The notes beneath the pieces were generated by a model. The model did no database searches. It saw only the letters and a program-made list of their open reading frames with translations, and was not told the DNA's origin. From Paenibacillus thermotolerans (GTDB lineage: Bacteria; Bacillota; Bacilli; Paenibacillales; YIM-B00363): DNA of 64,000 nt. Below, piece after piece: positions 1 through 8,774 of this stretch; the stretch's first letter is position 1, and every line of letters starts with the position of its first letter. The stretch is from assembly GCF_028745515.1 (NCBI RefSeq), contig NZ_JAQZSG010000006.1, forward strand, positions 1 to 64,000, in the 5' to 3' direction. The position numbers were made by a program, and so were the translations under genes.

Positions 1-14
1 TGGTGTGAGAGGTC

Positions 15-31
15 AGGGGCTAGCCGCCCCT
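15..31. other. short GC-rich hairpin at the window edge
   Basis: AGGGGC and GCCCCT face each other across a few bases, which could be the tail of a terminator for a gene left of the window. No clean T tract follows, so a terminator call is weak. The bases up to 156 otherwise hold only the leader of lonB. Confidence 0.3.
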
Positions 32-156
32 ATCTACTCGATTTTATTCGATTGGATTTGACCGGATGAACGGCCCATGTCAAGGCAATACTGAAAGGTA
101 TTAGGGCATACTCCGGCAACACATAACGGATGAAATAAGCGAGGAGGGAACCGCAG

Positions 157-1869
157 ATGACGCTGAGTCTTGTGCTCATGCTGGTTCAAGTGTTTTTTGC
201 CGTCGTAATCGGCTTGTATTTTTGGAATTTGCTCCGAAATCAACAAACGAATAAGGTGGCGGTCGACCGAGAATCGAAGAAGGAGATGGAGAAGCTGCGC
301 AAGCTGCGCTCCATATCGTTGACGAAGCCGCTTGCAGAAAAAACGAGACCGACAACGATGAACGAAATCGTAGGGCAAAAGGAAGGCATTCGTGCGCTTA
401 AAGCGGCCTTGTGCGGGCCGAATCCGCAGCATGTGATCGTCTACGGCCCTCCGGGCGTCGGCAAGACGGCGGCTGCGCGCGTCGTGCTTGAGGAGGCGAA
501 GAAAAATGCGGATTCCCCGTTCCGGCAGGAAGCGAAATTCACGGAAATCGATGCGACGACCGCCCGGTTCGACGAGCGCGGCATCGCCGATCCGCTGATC
601 GGCTCCGTCCATGACCCGATCTATCAGGGGGCGGGCGCCATGGGGGTCGCGGGCATTCCGCAGCCGAAGCCCGGCGCCGTAAGCAAAGCGCACGGCGGAA
701 TTTTGTTTATCGACGAAATCGGAGAGCTGCACCCGATCCAAATGAACAAGCTGCTGAAGGTTCTCGAGGACCGCAAAGTATTTCTTGAGAGCGCGTATTA
801 CAGCTCTGAAGACACGCACATCCCAAGCTATATTCATGATATTTTTCAGAACGGGCTTCCGGCGGACTTCCGCCTCGTAGGAGCTACTACACGGACGCCG
901 CAGGAGCTTCCGCCCGCCCTTCGCTCCCGCTGTATGGAAATTTTTTTCCGTCCGCTGCTGCCGGATGAAATCGGGGAAATCGCGGCGAACGCCATGACGA
1001 AGGTCGGGATGGAGCCGAAGGAGGAAGCGGTGGAGGTCGTCAAAAAATATGCGACGAACGGCCGTGAAGCGGTCAATATCGTTCAGCTGGCCGCCGGCGT
1101 CGCCATGACGGAAAAGAGGAGCGAAATTAGCGCCGCCGACGTAGAATGGGTCGTGAGCAGCAGCCAAATGTCTCCGCGTCCCGAGAAAAAAATTCCGGCG
1201 GAGCCCGGAGTCGGCTTGGTCAACGGTCTGGCTGTATACGGCCCGAATATGGGCACGCTGCTGGAAATCGAGGTGACGTCGATTCCCGCAGAGCGGCCCG
1301 GCACCGGCAAGCTGACGATTACCGGCGTCGTCGACGAGGAAGAGCTCGGCGGCGGTTCGAAGACGCTGCGCCGCAAAAGCATGGCGCGCGGCTCGGTGGA
1401 GAACGTCTTGACGGTGCTCCGCAAATTCGGACTAACCCCGAACGATTACGATCTGCACGTCAACTTCCCGGGAGGCGTTCCGATCGACGGTCCGTCGGCC
1501 GGCGTGGCGATGGCGACGGCTGTAACTTCCTCGCTTTTGAACATTCCGGTGGACAACAAAATCGCGATGACCGGCGAAGTGAGCATCCACGGCAAAGTGA
1601 AGCCGGTGGGAGGCACGGTGACCAAGGTAGAGGCGGCGTTTCAGGCGGGAGCTACGACGGTGTATATCCCGAAAGAAAATTGGAACGCATTGTTCGCCGA
1701 CCTGCAAGGCGGACTAAAGGTCGTGCCGGTGGATACGATCGACGAGCTGTTCCTCGAGCTGTTCGATATTCGCCGTTCGCTGCCTGCGGAAACGACGCCG
1801 GCGCTGACGGGGGAGACGCATCTGTCCAACGTATCGGTGCTGCATGCGGAAGCGAAGACCGACTGCTGA
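157..1869 (+). CDS. lonB: ATP-dependent protease LonB
   Basis: Membrane-anchored AAA+ serine protease of the LonB type; in Bacillus it is made in the forespore under sigma F. Residues 1-25 are one hydrophobic segment, there is no large N-terminal Lon substrate domain, Walker A (GPPGVGKT) is at residues 97-104 and the protease domain fills the C-terminal third. The Ser-Lys dyad is visible: Ser447 in DGPSAG and Lys490 in GGTVTK, at the same 43-residue distance as in E. coli Lon. A GAGGAGGGA ribosome site lies at a good distance before the ATG. It lies just before lonA, as in B. subtilis. At 570 residues the length is normal. Family call secure; forespore timing is inferred from Bacillus. Confidence 0.96.
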   Translation: MTLSLVLMLVQVFFAVVIGLYFWNLLRNQQTNKVAVDRESKKEMEKLRKLRSISLTKPLAEKTRPTTMNEIVGQKEGIRALKAALCGPNPQHVIVYGPPGVGKTAAARVVLEEAKKNADSPFRQEAKFTEIDATTARFDERGIADPLIGSVHDPIYQGAGAMGVAGIPQPKPGAVSKAHGGILFIDEIGELHPIQMNKLLKVLEDRKVFLESAYYSSEDTHIPSYIHDIFQNGLPADFRLVGATTRTPQELPPALRSRCMEIFFRPLLPDEIGEIAANAMTKVGMEPKEEAVEVVKKYATNGREAVNIVQLAAGVAMTEKRSEISAADVEWVVSSSQMSPRPEKKIPAEPGVGLVNGLAVYGPNMGTLLEIEVTSIPAERPGTGKLTITGVVDEEELGGGSKTLRRKSMARGSVENVLTVLRKFGLTPNDYDLHVNFPGGVPIDGPSAGVAMATAVTSSLLNIPVDNKIAMTGEVSIHGKVKPVGGTVTKVEAAFQAGATTVYIPKENWNALFADLQGGLKVVPVDTIDELFLELFDIRRSLPAETTPALTGETHLSNVSVLHAEAKTDC

Positions 1870-1883
1870 TGCGAGCGGGCTCA

Positions 1884-1913
1884 TTGGTGTTTTTCTGCCA
1901 ATTTTGATAGAAT
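1884..1913 (+). promoter_or_regulatory. candidate sigma-A promoter of lonA
   Basis: TTGGTG, an 18-base spacer, then TAGAAT preceded by TGA (extended -10). It sits between lonB and lonA, so lonA can be transcribed separately. No CIRCE or CtsR operator was recognised next to it. Confidence 0.5.
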
Positions 1914-1964
1914 GAAGTACGGTCAAAAAGACATCAAGCAAGAGTTCTCTGGAGGTGCCACAGG

Positions 1965-4283
1965 ATGGGCTTAAACAAACCTAAAGGACGGCGCCTGCCG
2001 CTGCTGCCTTTACGGGGGCTCTTAGTGTATCCGAGCATGGTGCTCCATCTCGACGTGGGGCGAGAAAAATCGGTCAAAGCTTTGGAAAAAGCGATGGTTG
2101 AAGATAGCATGATCCTGCTCTGTACACAATCGGAGGTAAGTATCGAGGAACCGACCCAGGACGATATATTCCGAATCGGCACCATTTCGCGGGTGCGTCA
2201 AATGCTCAAGCTGCCGAACGGCACGATCCGGGTGCTGGTAGAGGGCGTGATGCGCGCCGAGGTAACGGAATACGTGCCGAATTCGGAGTATTATGAGGTC
2301 ATGGTTCGAGAGCTGCCGGAGCGGGAAATGGACGATCCGGAAATTGACGCGCTGATGCGCACCGTTCTGAATCAATTCGAGCATTACATCAATTTGTCCA
2401 AAAAGGTAACCCCGGAGACGTTAACCGCGGTCGCCGACATCGACGAGCCCGGCCGTTTGGCGGACGTCATTTGCAGTCATCTTCCCTTAAAAATTAAGGA
2501 TAAACAAGATATTCTCGAAACGATCGACGTACGCGCACGGCTCGAGAAGCTGCTGTCGTTTTTGAACAACGAACGGGAAGTGCTGGAGCTGGAGCGCAAG
2601 ATCAGCCAGCGCGTCAAGAAGCAAATGGAAAAGACGCAGAAGGAGTATTACCTTCGCGAACAGATGAAGGCGATTCAGAAGGAGCTTGGCGATAAAGAAG
2701 GGCGTGCGGGCGAGGTTGACGAGCTCCGCTCGCAGCTGAAGGAAGCCAATGTTCCGGAGAAGGTCGCCGAGAAGATTGAGAAGGAAATCGAACGGCTCGA
2801 GAAAATGCCGGCCACCTCCGCGGAAGGCGGAGTCATCCGCACTTATGTCGATTGGTTATTGTCGCTGCCGTGGAACAAACAGACCGAAGACGATTTGGAT
2901 TTGGCCAAGGCGGAGCAAATTTTGAACGCCGAGCATTTCGGACTCGAAAAGCCGAAGGAGCGGGTGCTGGAATATTTGGCGGTGCAGCAGCTGGTCAAAA
3001 AGCTCAAAGGCCCGATCCTTTGCTTCGCCGGTCCGCCGGGAGTCGGCAAAACGTCGCTCGCCAAATCGATCGCGAAATCGCTCGGTCGCGAGTTTGTGCG
3101 CGTGTCGCTCGGCGGCGTGCGCGATGAAGCGGAAATTCGCGGGCACCGCCGGACGTATGTCGGCGCGATGCCGGGCCGGATCGTCCAAGGCCTGAAGACG
3201 GCGGGTACGAACAATCCGGTATTCCTGCTTGACGAGATCGACAAGATGGCGATGGATTTCCGCGGCGACCCGGCGTCCGCGCTGCTTGAGGTGCTCGATC
3301 CCGAGCAAAACAACTCCTTCAGCGACCACTATATCGAGGTGCCCTTCGATTTATCGAAGGTGATGTTCGTGACGACGGCCAACGCGCTGCATAACATCCC
3401 GCGCCCGCTTTTGGACCGGATGGAAGTGCTGTATATACCCGGATATACGGAGATCGAGAAGCTGCATATCGCCGAGAATCACTTGGTTCCGAAGCAGAAA
3501 AAGGATCACGGTCTGGAGGACGGCAAGCTGACGATCGATTCGGACGCGACGCTGCGAGTCATCCGCGAGTATACGAGAGAGTCCGGCGTCCGCAATCTGG
3601 AGCAGCAGATCGCTTCGTTATGCCGGAAAGCAGCGAAGATGATCGTATCCGAACCTGAGACCGGCGTAACGATCGCGGCGGAAAACATTCCGGACTATTT
3701 GGGTCCGCCGAGATTCCGTTACGGGCTTGCGGAAGAAGAAGACCAAGTGGGCGTCGTATGCGGCCTGGCCTGGACAGAGGTCGGCGGAGACACGCTCCTC
3801 ATCGAGGTGACGGTGCTTCCGGGCAGCGGCAAGCTTACGCTGACCGGAAAGCTCGGCGACGTCATGAAGGAATCGGCGCAAGCCGCCTTCAGCTACGCCC
3901 GTTCGCGCGCGAAGGAGCTGAACATTCCGCTCGATTTCCACGAGAAGAACGACATCCATATTCATATCCCCGAGGGCGCCATCCCGAAGGACGGACCGTC
4001 GGCGGGCATCACGATGGCGACGGCGCTTATATCCGCTTTGACGGAAAGACCGGTCCGCCGCGAGGTCGCCATGACCGGAGAAATTACTTTGCGCGGCCGC
4101 GTGCTTCCGATCGGGGGCCTCAAGGAAAAAGCGCTGGCGGCGCATCGCGCGGGGATCAAGAAAATTTTGTTTCCGGCCGACAACGAGAAGGATTTGAAGG
4201 AAATTCCGGACAGCGTGAAGGAAGACGTCACGTTCGTGCCGGTGCAGCATATGGATACGGTGCTGGAGCATGCGCTGACCTAA
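1965..4283 (+). CDS. lonA: ATP-dependent protease LonA
   Basis: Cytosolic hexameric Lon protease that degrades misfolded and regulatory proteins. Order of parts: N-terminal substrate-binding domain (about residues 9-200), a charged coiled-coil linker (about 200-300), the AAA+ module with Walker A at 356-363 (GPPGVGKT) and Walker B FLLDEID, and the protease domain with Ser679 in DGPSAG and Lys722 in GGLKEK, the same numbering as in E. coli Lon. The length of 772 residues is typical. The start has CTGGAGGTG upstream. lonB-lonA-engB matches the B. subtilis order. Confidence 0.98.
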   Translation: MGLNKPKGRRLPLLPLRGLLVYPSMVLHLDVGREKSVKALEKAMVEDSMILLCTQSEVSIEEPTQDDIFRIGTISRVRQMLKLPNGTIRVLVEGVMRAEVTEYVPNSEYYEVMVRELPEREMDDPEIDALMRTVLNQFEHYINLSKKVTPETLTAVADIDEPGRLADVICSHLPLKIKDKQDILETIDVRARLEKLLSFLNNEREVLELERKISQRVKKQMEKTQKEYYLREQMKAIQKELGDKEGRAGEVDELRSQLKEANVPEKVAEKIEKEIERLEKMPATSAEGGVIRTYVDWLLSLPWNKQTEDDLDLAKAEQILNAEHFGLEKPKERVLEYLAVQQLVKKLKGPILCFAGPPGVGKTSLAKSIAKSLGREFVRVSLGGVRDEAEIRGHRRTYVGAMPGRIVQGLKTAGTNNPVFLLDEIDKMAMDFRGDPASALLEVLDPEQNNSFSDHYIEVPFDLSKVMFVTTANALHNIPRPLLDRMEVLYIPGYTEIEKLHIAENHLVPKQKKDHGLEDGKLTIDSDATLRVIREYTRESGVRNLEQQIASLCRKAAKMIVSEPETGVTIAAENIPDYLGPPRFRYGLAEEEDQVGVVCGLAWTEVGGDTLLIEVTVLPGSGKLTLTGKLGDVMKESAQAAFSYARSRAKELNIPLDFHEKNDIHIHIPEGAIPKDGPSAGITMATALISALTERPVRREVAMTGEITLRGRVLPIGGLKEKALAAHRAGIKKILFPADNEKDLKEIPDSVKEDVTFVPVQHMDTVLEHALT

Positions 4284-4308
4284 GCGCCGGAAGGGCGGTT
4301 CTTTACCG

Positions 4309-4893
4309 ATGAAGATTACTTCGACAGAATTTGTCATTAGCGCGGTGAAGCCTGAACAATACCCTGACGACGCCTTGCCGGAGATCGCTCTGGCAGGGCG
4401 TTCCAATGTGGGGAAGTCATCGCTGATCAACCGATTGATCAACCGTAAAAATTTAGCCAGAACGAGCTCACAGCCGGGAAAGACGCAAACGCTCAATTAT
4501 TACCGCATTAATCAAATGATGTATTTTGTCGATTTGCCGGGCTACGGCTTTGCCAAGGTTTCAAAGGAAACAAGGGCGCAATGGGGAAGGATGATCGAAA
4601 ATTATTTGACGAAGCGCGAGGAGCTGCGGGCTGTCCTTCACCTCGTCGATCTGCGGCATCCGCCGACGGCCGACGACATATCGATGTACGAATGGCTGAC
4701 GCATTACGAGCTCCCGGTATGCGTCATCGCTACGAAGGCGGATAAGATTCCCAAAGGGAAGCGCGCCGCTCATGCAAAGGTTATCAAACAAAATCTCGGC
4801 ATGAGGCCCGGCGATCCGTTCGTCATGTTCTCTTCGGAGGAAGGGCTTGGGAAAGACGAGCTATGGAGCATTATTCAATCTTACATACAATAA
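4309..4893 (+). CDS. engB: ribosome biogenesis GTPase EngB (YsxC)
   Basis: Small GTPase needed for late assembly of the 50S subunit. G1 (GRSNVGKS) lies at residues 30-37, G3 is DLPGYG and G4 is TKAD; 194 residues is the usual size for TrmE-Era-like EngB/YsxC. It begins 25 bases after the lonA stop, so the two are probably co-transcribed, and a strong terminator follows. The start is supported by AAGGGCGG upstream and by matching the usual N-terminus of the family. Confidence 0.96.
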   Translation: MKITSTEFVISAVKPEQYPDDALPEIALAGRSNVGKSSLINRLINRKNLARTSSQPGKTQTLNYYRINQMMYFVDLPGYGFAKVSKETRAQWGRMIENYLTKREELRAVLHLVDLRHPPTADDISMYEWLTHYELPVCVIATKADKIPKGKRAAHAKVIKQNLGMRPGDPFVMFSSEEGLGKDELWSIIQSYIQ

Positions 4894-4903
4894 GTAAACG
4901 GTA

Positions 4904-4951
4904 GCCGGCAGCGAGGCATGTCTTTGACGACAGCCTCGGCCGGTTTTTTTT
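4904..4951 (+). terminator. rho-independent terminator after engB
   Basis: CCGGC..GAGGC pairs with GCCTCGGCCGG across a short loop and is followed by eight T. It ends the lonA-engB unit. Confidence 0.85.
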
Positions 4952-5130
4952 GCGGACGGACGAATTTTTATGCAGAGGACATGCATTGTTGTAAACCGTT
5001 GCAGGGATTCGGAGCACTTGCGGCAGGAAAAGGAGGATACATGGTTTTTTTTCCTATCCCGCCGAAAAAATGCGAAAATATTTACGTTTTTGGCGAAAAA
5101 CCAAGGTTTGGGCGTAGGCAGAGGGGCGGC
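4952..5130. other. intergenic, nothing convincing
   Basis: Short open frames occur here but lack ribosome sites and any recognisable product. The only signals in the gap are the terminator before it and the TATAAT box after it. Confidence 0.5.
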
Positions 5131-5139
5131 GGTTTGTAG

Positions 5140-5145
5140 TATAAT
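5140..5145 (+). promoter_or_regulatory. candidate -10 box for the gene at 5204
   Basis: A perfect TATAAT lies about 60 bases before the start codon. A matching -35 hexamer is not obvious, so the strength and sigma factor are uncertain. Confidence 0.45.
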
Positions 5146-5203
5146 GATTGTGGGACCGAAACAAAGTGTTTCCTAACCTTACAGAATTGAGGGAGATTTT
5201 TTT

Positions 5204-5791
5204 ATGGCTCAGCGGTTAGCGACCGAATACGTCAAAACCTGCCTAGTCTTAACGGAAGCCGAACTAATGCAATTCATTCAGATGTTTCAAATGCACGACT
5301 TAGCTTTCAAGGTGAAAGTTCTGGACAACGGCGATCAGGAAATTGCGGTGGAAGACGCAGCCGGTTCGGAGCTTGTTCTTACTTTCGCAAGGAAATCCGG
5401 ACGGTATATCCTTGAAGGACCGTGCCGGTTTACAAGCGCGACGCTTGCGAACATTATGCGCAAAGCCGTCTCGGAATTCAAGGGCGATGCCGTCGTGAAC
5501 CGGATTTACGAAGCTTATACGATCGAATATCAATACCGGAGCGGATCCGTCATTCGGATTACCGAGCGGAGCGGACGCGGAGAACGAATCATCTACGCCT
5601 ACCAAGATACGATCGGACAGCTGAGAGAGCTGTTCGAAAGATCCGACGTAGAACATCAAATCGTGGCGATTAAACTAGGAATCGATGAGTGGCTCGACCG
5701 CCGGAACCGATGCAAAGACGCATCGGAGCTTGAGCGAATCGACGCCGAATTGAAGCGGTTAACCCGCCGGATGTTTGCGCTCGAGGCATGA
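5204..5791 (+). CDS. conserved-looking protein of unknown function
   Basis: A 195-residue soluble protein with no signal peptide, membrane segment or motif I recognise. The start is well supported by GAGGGAGA upstream, and codon use is like that of its neighbours. The last third is strongly charged and helical (EWLDRRNRCKDASELERID), suggesting a C-terminal coiled coil; the first two thirds look like alternating strands and helices. It is a single-gene unit between two terminators, next to speD. I recall related proteins in Paenibacillus sometimes carrying the label of a non-ribosomal peptide synthetase module, but nothing here resembles an NRPS domain. Function unknown. Confidence 0.75.
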   Translation: MAQRLATEYVKTCLVLTEAELMQFIQMFQMHDLAFKVKVLDNGDQEIAVEDAAGSELVLTFARKSGRYILEGPCRFTSATLANIMRKAVSEFKGDAVVNRIYEAYTIEYQYRSGSVIRITERSGRGERIIYAYQDTIGQLRELFERSDVEHQIVAIKLGIDEWLDRRNRCKDASELERIDAELKRLTRRMFALEA

Positions 5792-5817
5792 CATAACGAA
5801 CGAAGCTTACGGAAGAA

Positions 5818-5852
5818 GTGCCGTCCTTTTTGGGCGGCACAATTTTTTTTTT
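5818..5852 (+). terminator. rho-independent terminator
   Basis: GTGCCGTCC and GGGCGGCAC form a 9-bp stem with a short T loop, followed by ten T. It ends the transcript of the 195-residue gene. Confidence 0.9.
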
Positions 5853-6030
5853 GCGGAAGGCAGCCAAGCCGCATTTTCCATCGTTCGCGCATACGGTATG
5901 AATGGCGGAAAACAGGGAGAACCGAGGTTTTCGCGCCTTGACATCCGCCTGAATCAATCGCCTGCGGGTTGTTTGAAAAAAACAGTTGCATTTCCGGTCA
6001 AATGATGTTACTTTTAACATCGTTGAAAAA
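5853..6030. other. intergenic upstream of the speD leader
   Basis: No coding region with a ribosome site is seen. It presumably holds the speD promoter; TTGCAT at 5986 with a poor -10 near 6009 is the best I can offer. Confidence 0.35.
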
Positions 6031-6035
6031 ATTAA

Positions 6036-6110
6036 TAGGAACCAGGATTCACTCAGGACTCGGATGATCGCGAGATTGATCCCCTAGAGAAGTGAATGAC
6101 GTAGGTCCTA
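6036..6110 (+). ncRNA. candidate structured leader RNA of speD
   Basis: Four stacked helices form one long hairpin. UAGGAACC (6036-6043) pairs with GGUCCUA (6104-6110) with one bulged A; AUUCACU (6047-6053) pairs perfectly with AGUGAAU (6091-6097); AGG (6055-6057) pairs with CCU (6083-6085); GGAUGAUC (6062-6069) pairs with 6074-6082 (one G-U pair, one bulged G) around a GCGA tetraloop. It ends 52 bases before the speD start, with no T tract, so it is not a terminator. A polyamine- or SAM-related cis-regulatory RNA is an inference; the pairing itself is seen directly. Confidence 0.6.
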
Positions 6111-6162
6111 GCGGATGAAATTTGTTTCACACATTTTATTCCTAGGAAGGGGGAACCGAAGG

Positions 6163-6564
6163 GTGGAATATTCAACTTTCGGAAGACATGTCGCCGTTGA
6201 TACTTGGGGCGTAGACTTTGACAAATTGAACAACGCCGAGTGGCTTCAATCCCAATTAGTCGAAGCAGCAGAAGTCAGCGGAGCAACAGTATTATCGGTT
6301 CAATCCAAGCAATTTGAGCCTCAAGGCGCTACGGTTTTGGTTCTCTTGTCCGAGAGCCATCTCTCGATTCACACGTATCCTGAGAAAGGCTTCGCCGCTA
6401 TTGATTGCTACACCTGCGGTGAAACGGTTGACCCGCAGCTGGCGATCGATTATTTGGTGGATGTTTTGAAGCCTGAGACGACGCATGCGAAGAAATTGAT
6501 CCGCGGCCTCGGCGAGCTTAAGGTAGTGGAAGCCGAGATGAAAACGGCGGTATCCGTTAAATAA
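6163..6564 (+). CDS. speD: S-adenosylmethionine decarboxylase proenzyme
   Basis: Makes decarboxylated SAM, the aminopropyl donor for spermidine. The class is the short bacterial type that cleaves itself to give a pyruvoyl group; cleavage is expected before Ser65 in SESHLSIH. The Cys in the CYTCGE motif is the usual catalytic acid. The start is taken as GTG at 6163, not the ATG at 6115: AGGAAGGGGG sits nine bases before the GTG, and the protein then begins MEYSTFGRHV, aligning with the N-terminus of Bacillus SpeD (MGRHV). Length is then 133 residues, normal for the family. It stands alone, with a terminator after it and a folded leader before it. Confidence 0.95.
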   Translation: MEYSTFGRHVAVDTWGVDFDKLNNAEWLQSQLVEAAEVSGATVLSVQSKQFEPQGATVLVLLSESHLSIHTYPEKGFAAIDCYTCGETVDPQLAIDYLVDVLKPETTHAKKLIRGLGELKVVEAEMKTAVSVK

Positions 6565-6576
6565 CGACAATGAGAT

Positions 6577-6617
6577 TGGCCATGGAGCGGATTCGTTCCA
6601 TGGTCATTTATTTTATT
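6577..6617 (+). terminator. terminator after speD
   Basis: TGGCCATGGA pairs with TCCATGGTCA, followed by a T-rich tail interrupted by A. Confidence 0.7.
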
Positions 6618-6667
6618 CCCGCTCATAGGATTGTACAAATCATTAATAGCGGGGGGAAACCTAAATC

Positions 6668-7189
6668 ATGCGAAAGCTTCCGCGTACCGCGATCATTATT
6701 GCCGTGCTGATTTTCGGAATATGGACGTTCGGGCAGCTCCTCGGAACGCTGCGTCACAGCGATTCGCCTAAGGATGCGCGTCTATTGCTTTACGAGGCTT
6801 CGCTGTTTCAAACAGAACTGCTAAGCAGCTCCGCCGGAGAGAGCGGCAAGGCGCGAACGACGCAGGATTTGCAAGGGCTGAAACAAGCCGCCTTCTCTGC
6901 GGCGTACACGCACGAAAAGCTGGCGGAAGCCTGGGGCTCTGCGGTGCCTTCTCTTTCGTCGCCTTCGAAGGCGGTGGAGTGGATCGTACGCATGCAGATC
7001 GGCGGGGACAGGGCGCTGACGCAGGAGGAGCAAGAGATGCTTGTCAACGTCTCGCCTTATTTTCAGGAGCTTTACGACGCATATTCGCATATGGTGAACA
7101 AAGACGGGCGTATCGTAGGATCCTCCGTCGACAAGCTCAAGGAAGCGGACCGGCACATTGCCGAGCTGCTTTCCGAGCAATTTCGATAG
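6668..7189 (+). CDS. membrane-anchored protein of unknown function
   Basis: A 173-residue protein with a hydrophobic segment at about residues 7-27 (IIIAVLIFGIWTFGQLLGTL) behind a positive N-terminus, then a mostly helical, charged extracytoplasmic domain. There is no lipobox cysteine and no known catalytic motif. GCGGGGGGAAA upstream supports the ATG. It lies alone between speD and hemA. I do not recognise a family; it could be a small regulator or a spore or envelope protein, with no evidence favouring either. Confidence 0.7.
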   Translation: MRKLPRTAIIIAVLIFGIWTFGQLLGTLRHSDSPKDARLLLYEASLFQTELLSSSAGESGKARTTQDLQGLKQAAFSAAYTHEKLAEAWGSAVPSLSSPSKAVEWIVRMQIGGDRALTQEEQEMLVNVSPYFQELYDAYSHMVNKDGRIVGSSVDKLKEADRHIAELLSEQFR

Positions 7190-7300
7190 CGTTATGCGGC
7201 GGTATAGGCAATCGCCTTTTCGCCAATAATACGAGACATACATAGGCGGAACGGTTCATGATTTCGTCAATTTTTGTCGGGCCTGACATTTGTCGATTTA

Positions 7301-7309
7301 TGTTATAAT
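7301..7309 (+). promoter_or_regulatory. candidate extended -10 promoter of the hem operon
   Basis: TG-T-TATAAT with CTGACA about 12 bases before it. TTATAAT followed by CATTATG two bases later faintly recalls a PerR box, which controls hemA in Bacillus, but the spacing and sequence do not match the 7-1-7 consensus. Confidence 0.5.
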
Positions 7310-7379
7310 GTCATTATGCTTTTTTTGAACGATTGATAGCGATTATAGAGGATATGACTTCTAGAAGGCGGTGAATTCG

Positions 7380-8753
7380 ATGCACATTGTCGTCGTCGGT
7401 TTAAATTACAAGACGGCCCCGGTTGAAGTTCGGGAACGGTTTGCGTTTGCGCCGGAGAAGCTTCCGCAGGCGTTGAGGGAGCTGAAGGGCACGAAAAGCA
7501 TACTCGAATGTGTTATCGTAGGCACCTGCAACCGGACGGAAATATATGCGGTAGTTGATCGAAGCAAATGGTGCGGTCAATATATCCGCGCTTTTATTGA
7601 AGCGTGGTTCGGGGTGCCGCGCGGGGAGTACTCGCCGTATTTGTACGTGCATGAAGACGATGCCGCGCTACGGCATCTTTTTAACGTTACTTGCGGTTTG
7701 GATTCGATGGTGCTGGGCGAAACGCAAATTTTAGGCCAGGTTCGCGACGCTTTCTTGCTTTCCCAAAGCGAACGGGCGACCGGCACGATCTTTAATTCGT
7801 TGTTCAAACAGGCAGTGACCGTTGCGAAGCGGGCGCACTCGGAGACGGCGATCGGCGAGAACGCCGTCTCCGTATCGTATGCTGCGGTCGAGCTCGGAAA
7901 GCGGATTTTCGGCTCCTTCGCCAAGAAGAAAGTGCTGATTTTAGGGGCGGGCAAGATGAGCGAGCTGACGGCGAAGCATTTGCACGCCGGAGGAGCGGTG
8001 AGCGTCAGCGTCGTCAATCGCACCCTCTCCCGCGCCGAGGAGCTGGCGTCGAAGTTCGGCGGCTCCGCACATTCGCTTGAACGGCTGCCGGAGCTGCTGG
8101 CGGATTCGGACGTCGTCATTTCGTCCACCGGCTCGGACGGGCTCGTGCTGACGAAAAGCGACGTCGAAGCGGCGATGCGGGCGCGCCCGTCCCGCCCGCT
8201 GTTTATGATCGACATCGCGGTTCCCCGCGATTTGGATCCTGCCATTCACGACGTGCAGAACGTGTATTTATACGATATCGACGATTTGGAAGGCATTGTC
8301 GAAGCGAATATGGAGCTTCGGAGACAGGAAGCGGCGAAAATCGAATCGCTTATTGACGAAGGCATTGCGGACTTCCATCAGTGGTATCGAACGCTCGGCG
8401 TAGGGCCGGTCATTCGCGCTCTTCAGGACAAAGCCTCCGCCATTCACGAGGAAACGCTGGCCGACATGCGCAAGAAGCTTCCGGATTTGACGGACAGGGA
8501 ATGGAAGGTAATCAGCAAGCTGACGAAGAGCATGCTGAACCAGCTGACGCACGATCCGATTTTGCGGGTGAAGGAGCTGGCGCCGGGCCGCCGCGGCGAT
8601 GAGGCGATCGAGCGGTTCGTCGAACTATTTGCGCTGGAGGAATCGATCGTCAAACAACGCCATAAAGAACGGGAGACGGAGCAGTCCAGAGCGGGGGCTG
8701 AGGAGAAGGCCGCGAGCGCGGCCGGGGGCCGAGGCTCATACTCTTTGGCATAA
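7380..8753 (+). CDS. hemA: glutamyl-tRNA reductase
   Basis: First committed step of the C5 tetrapyrrole pathway: reduces glutamyl-tRNA(Glu) to glutamate-1-semialdehyde with NADPH. Catalytic Cys50 lies in GTCNRTE; the NADPH-binding stretch is LILGAGKMSELTAKHL; a helical dimerisation domain ends the protein, followed by a Glu/Ala-rich tail. The start is ATG 7380, because AGAAGGCGGTGA sits directly before it and overlaps the in-frame GTG at 7371. 457 residues is normal. It opens the heme block; HemL, which uses its product, is at the other end. Confidence 0.97.
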   Translation: MHIVVVGLNYKTAPVEVRERFAFAPEKLPQALRELKGTKSILECVIVGTCNRTEIYAVVDRSKWCGQYIRAFIEAWFGVPRGEYSPYLYVHEDDAALRHLFNVTCGLDSMVLGETQILGQVRDAFLLSQSERATGTIFNSLFKQAVTVAKRAHSETAIGENAVSVSYAAVELGKRIFGSFAKKKVLILGAGKMSELTAKHLHAGGAVSVSVVNRTLSRAEELASKFGGSAHSLERLPELLADSDVVISSTGSDGLVLTKSDVEAAMRARPSRPLFMIDIAVPRDLDPAIHDVQNVYLYDIDDLEGIVEANMELRRQEAAKIESLIDEGIADFHQWYRTLGVGPVIRALQDKASAIHEETLADMRKKLPDLTDREWKVISKLTKSMLNQLTHDPILRVKELAPGRRGDEAIERFVELFALEESIVKQRHKERETEQSRAGAEEKAASAAGGRGSYSLA

Positions 8754-8774
8754 GCTCCTTATGAGGTGCCGCCG

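Noticed and set aside
6115-6162. Longer speD start at ATG 6115
   Set aside because: No ribosome site before it; GTG 6163 has one and matches the family's N-terminus.
7303-7318. Possible PerR box at the hemA promoter
   Set aside because: Half-sites are spaced by two bases instead of one and the right half matches poorly.
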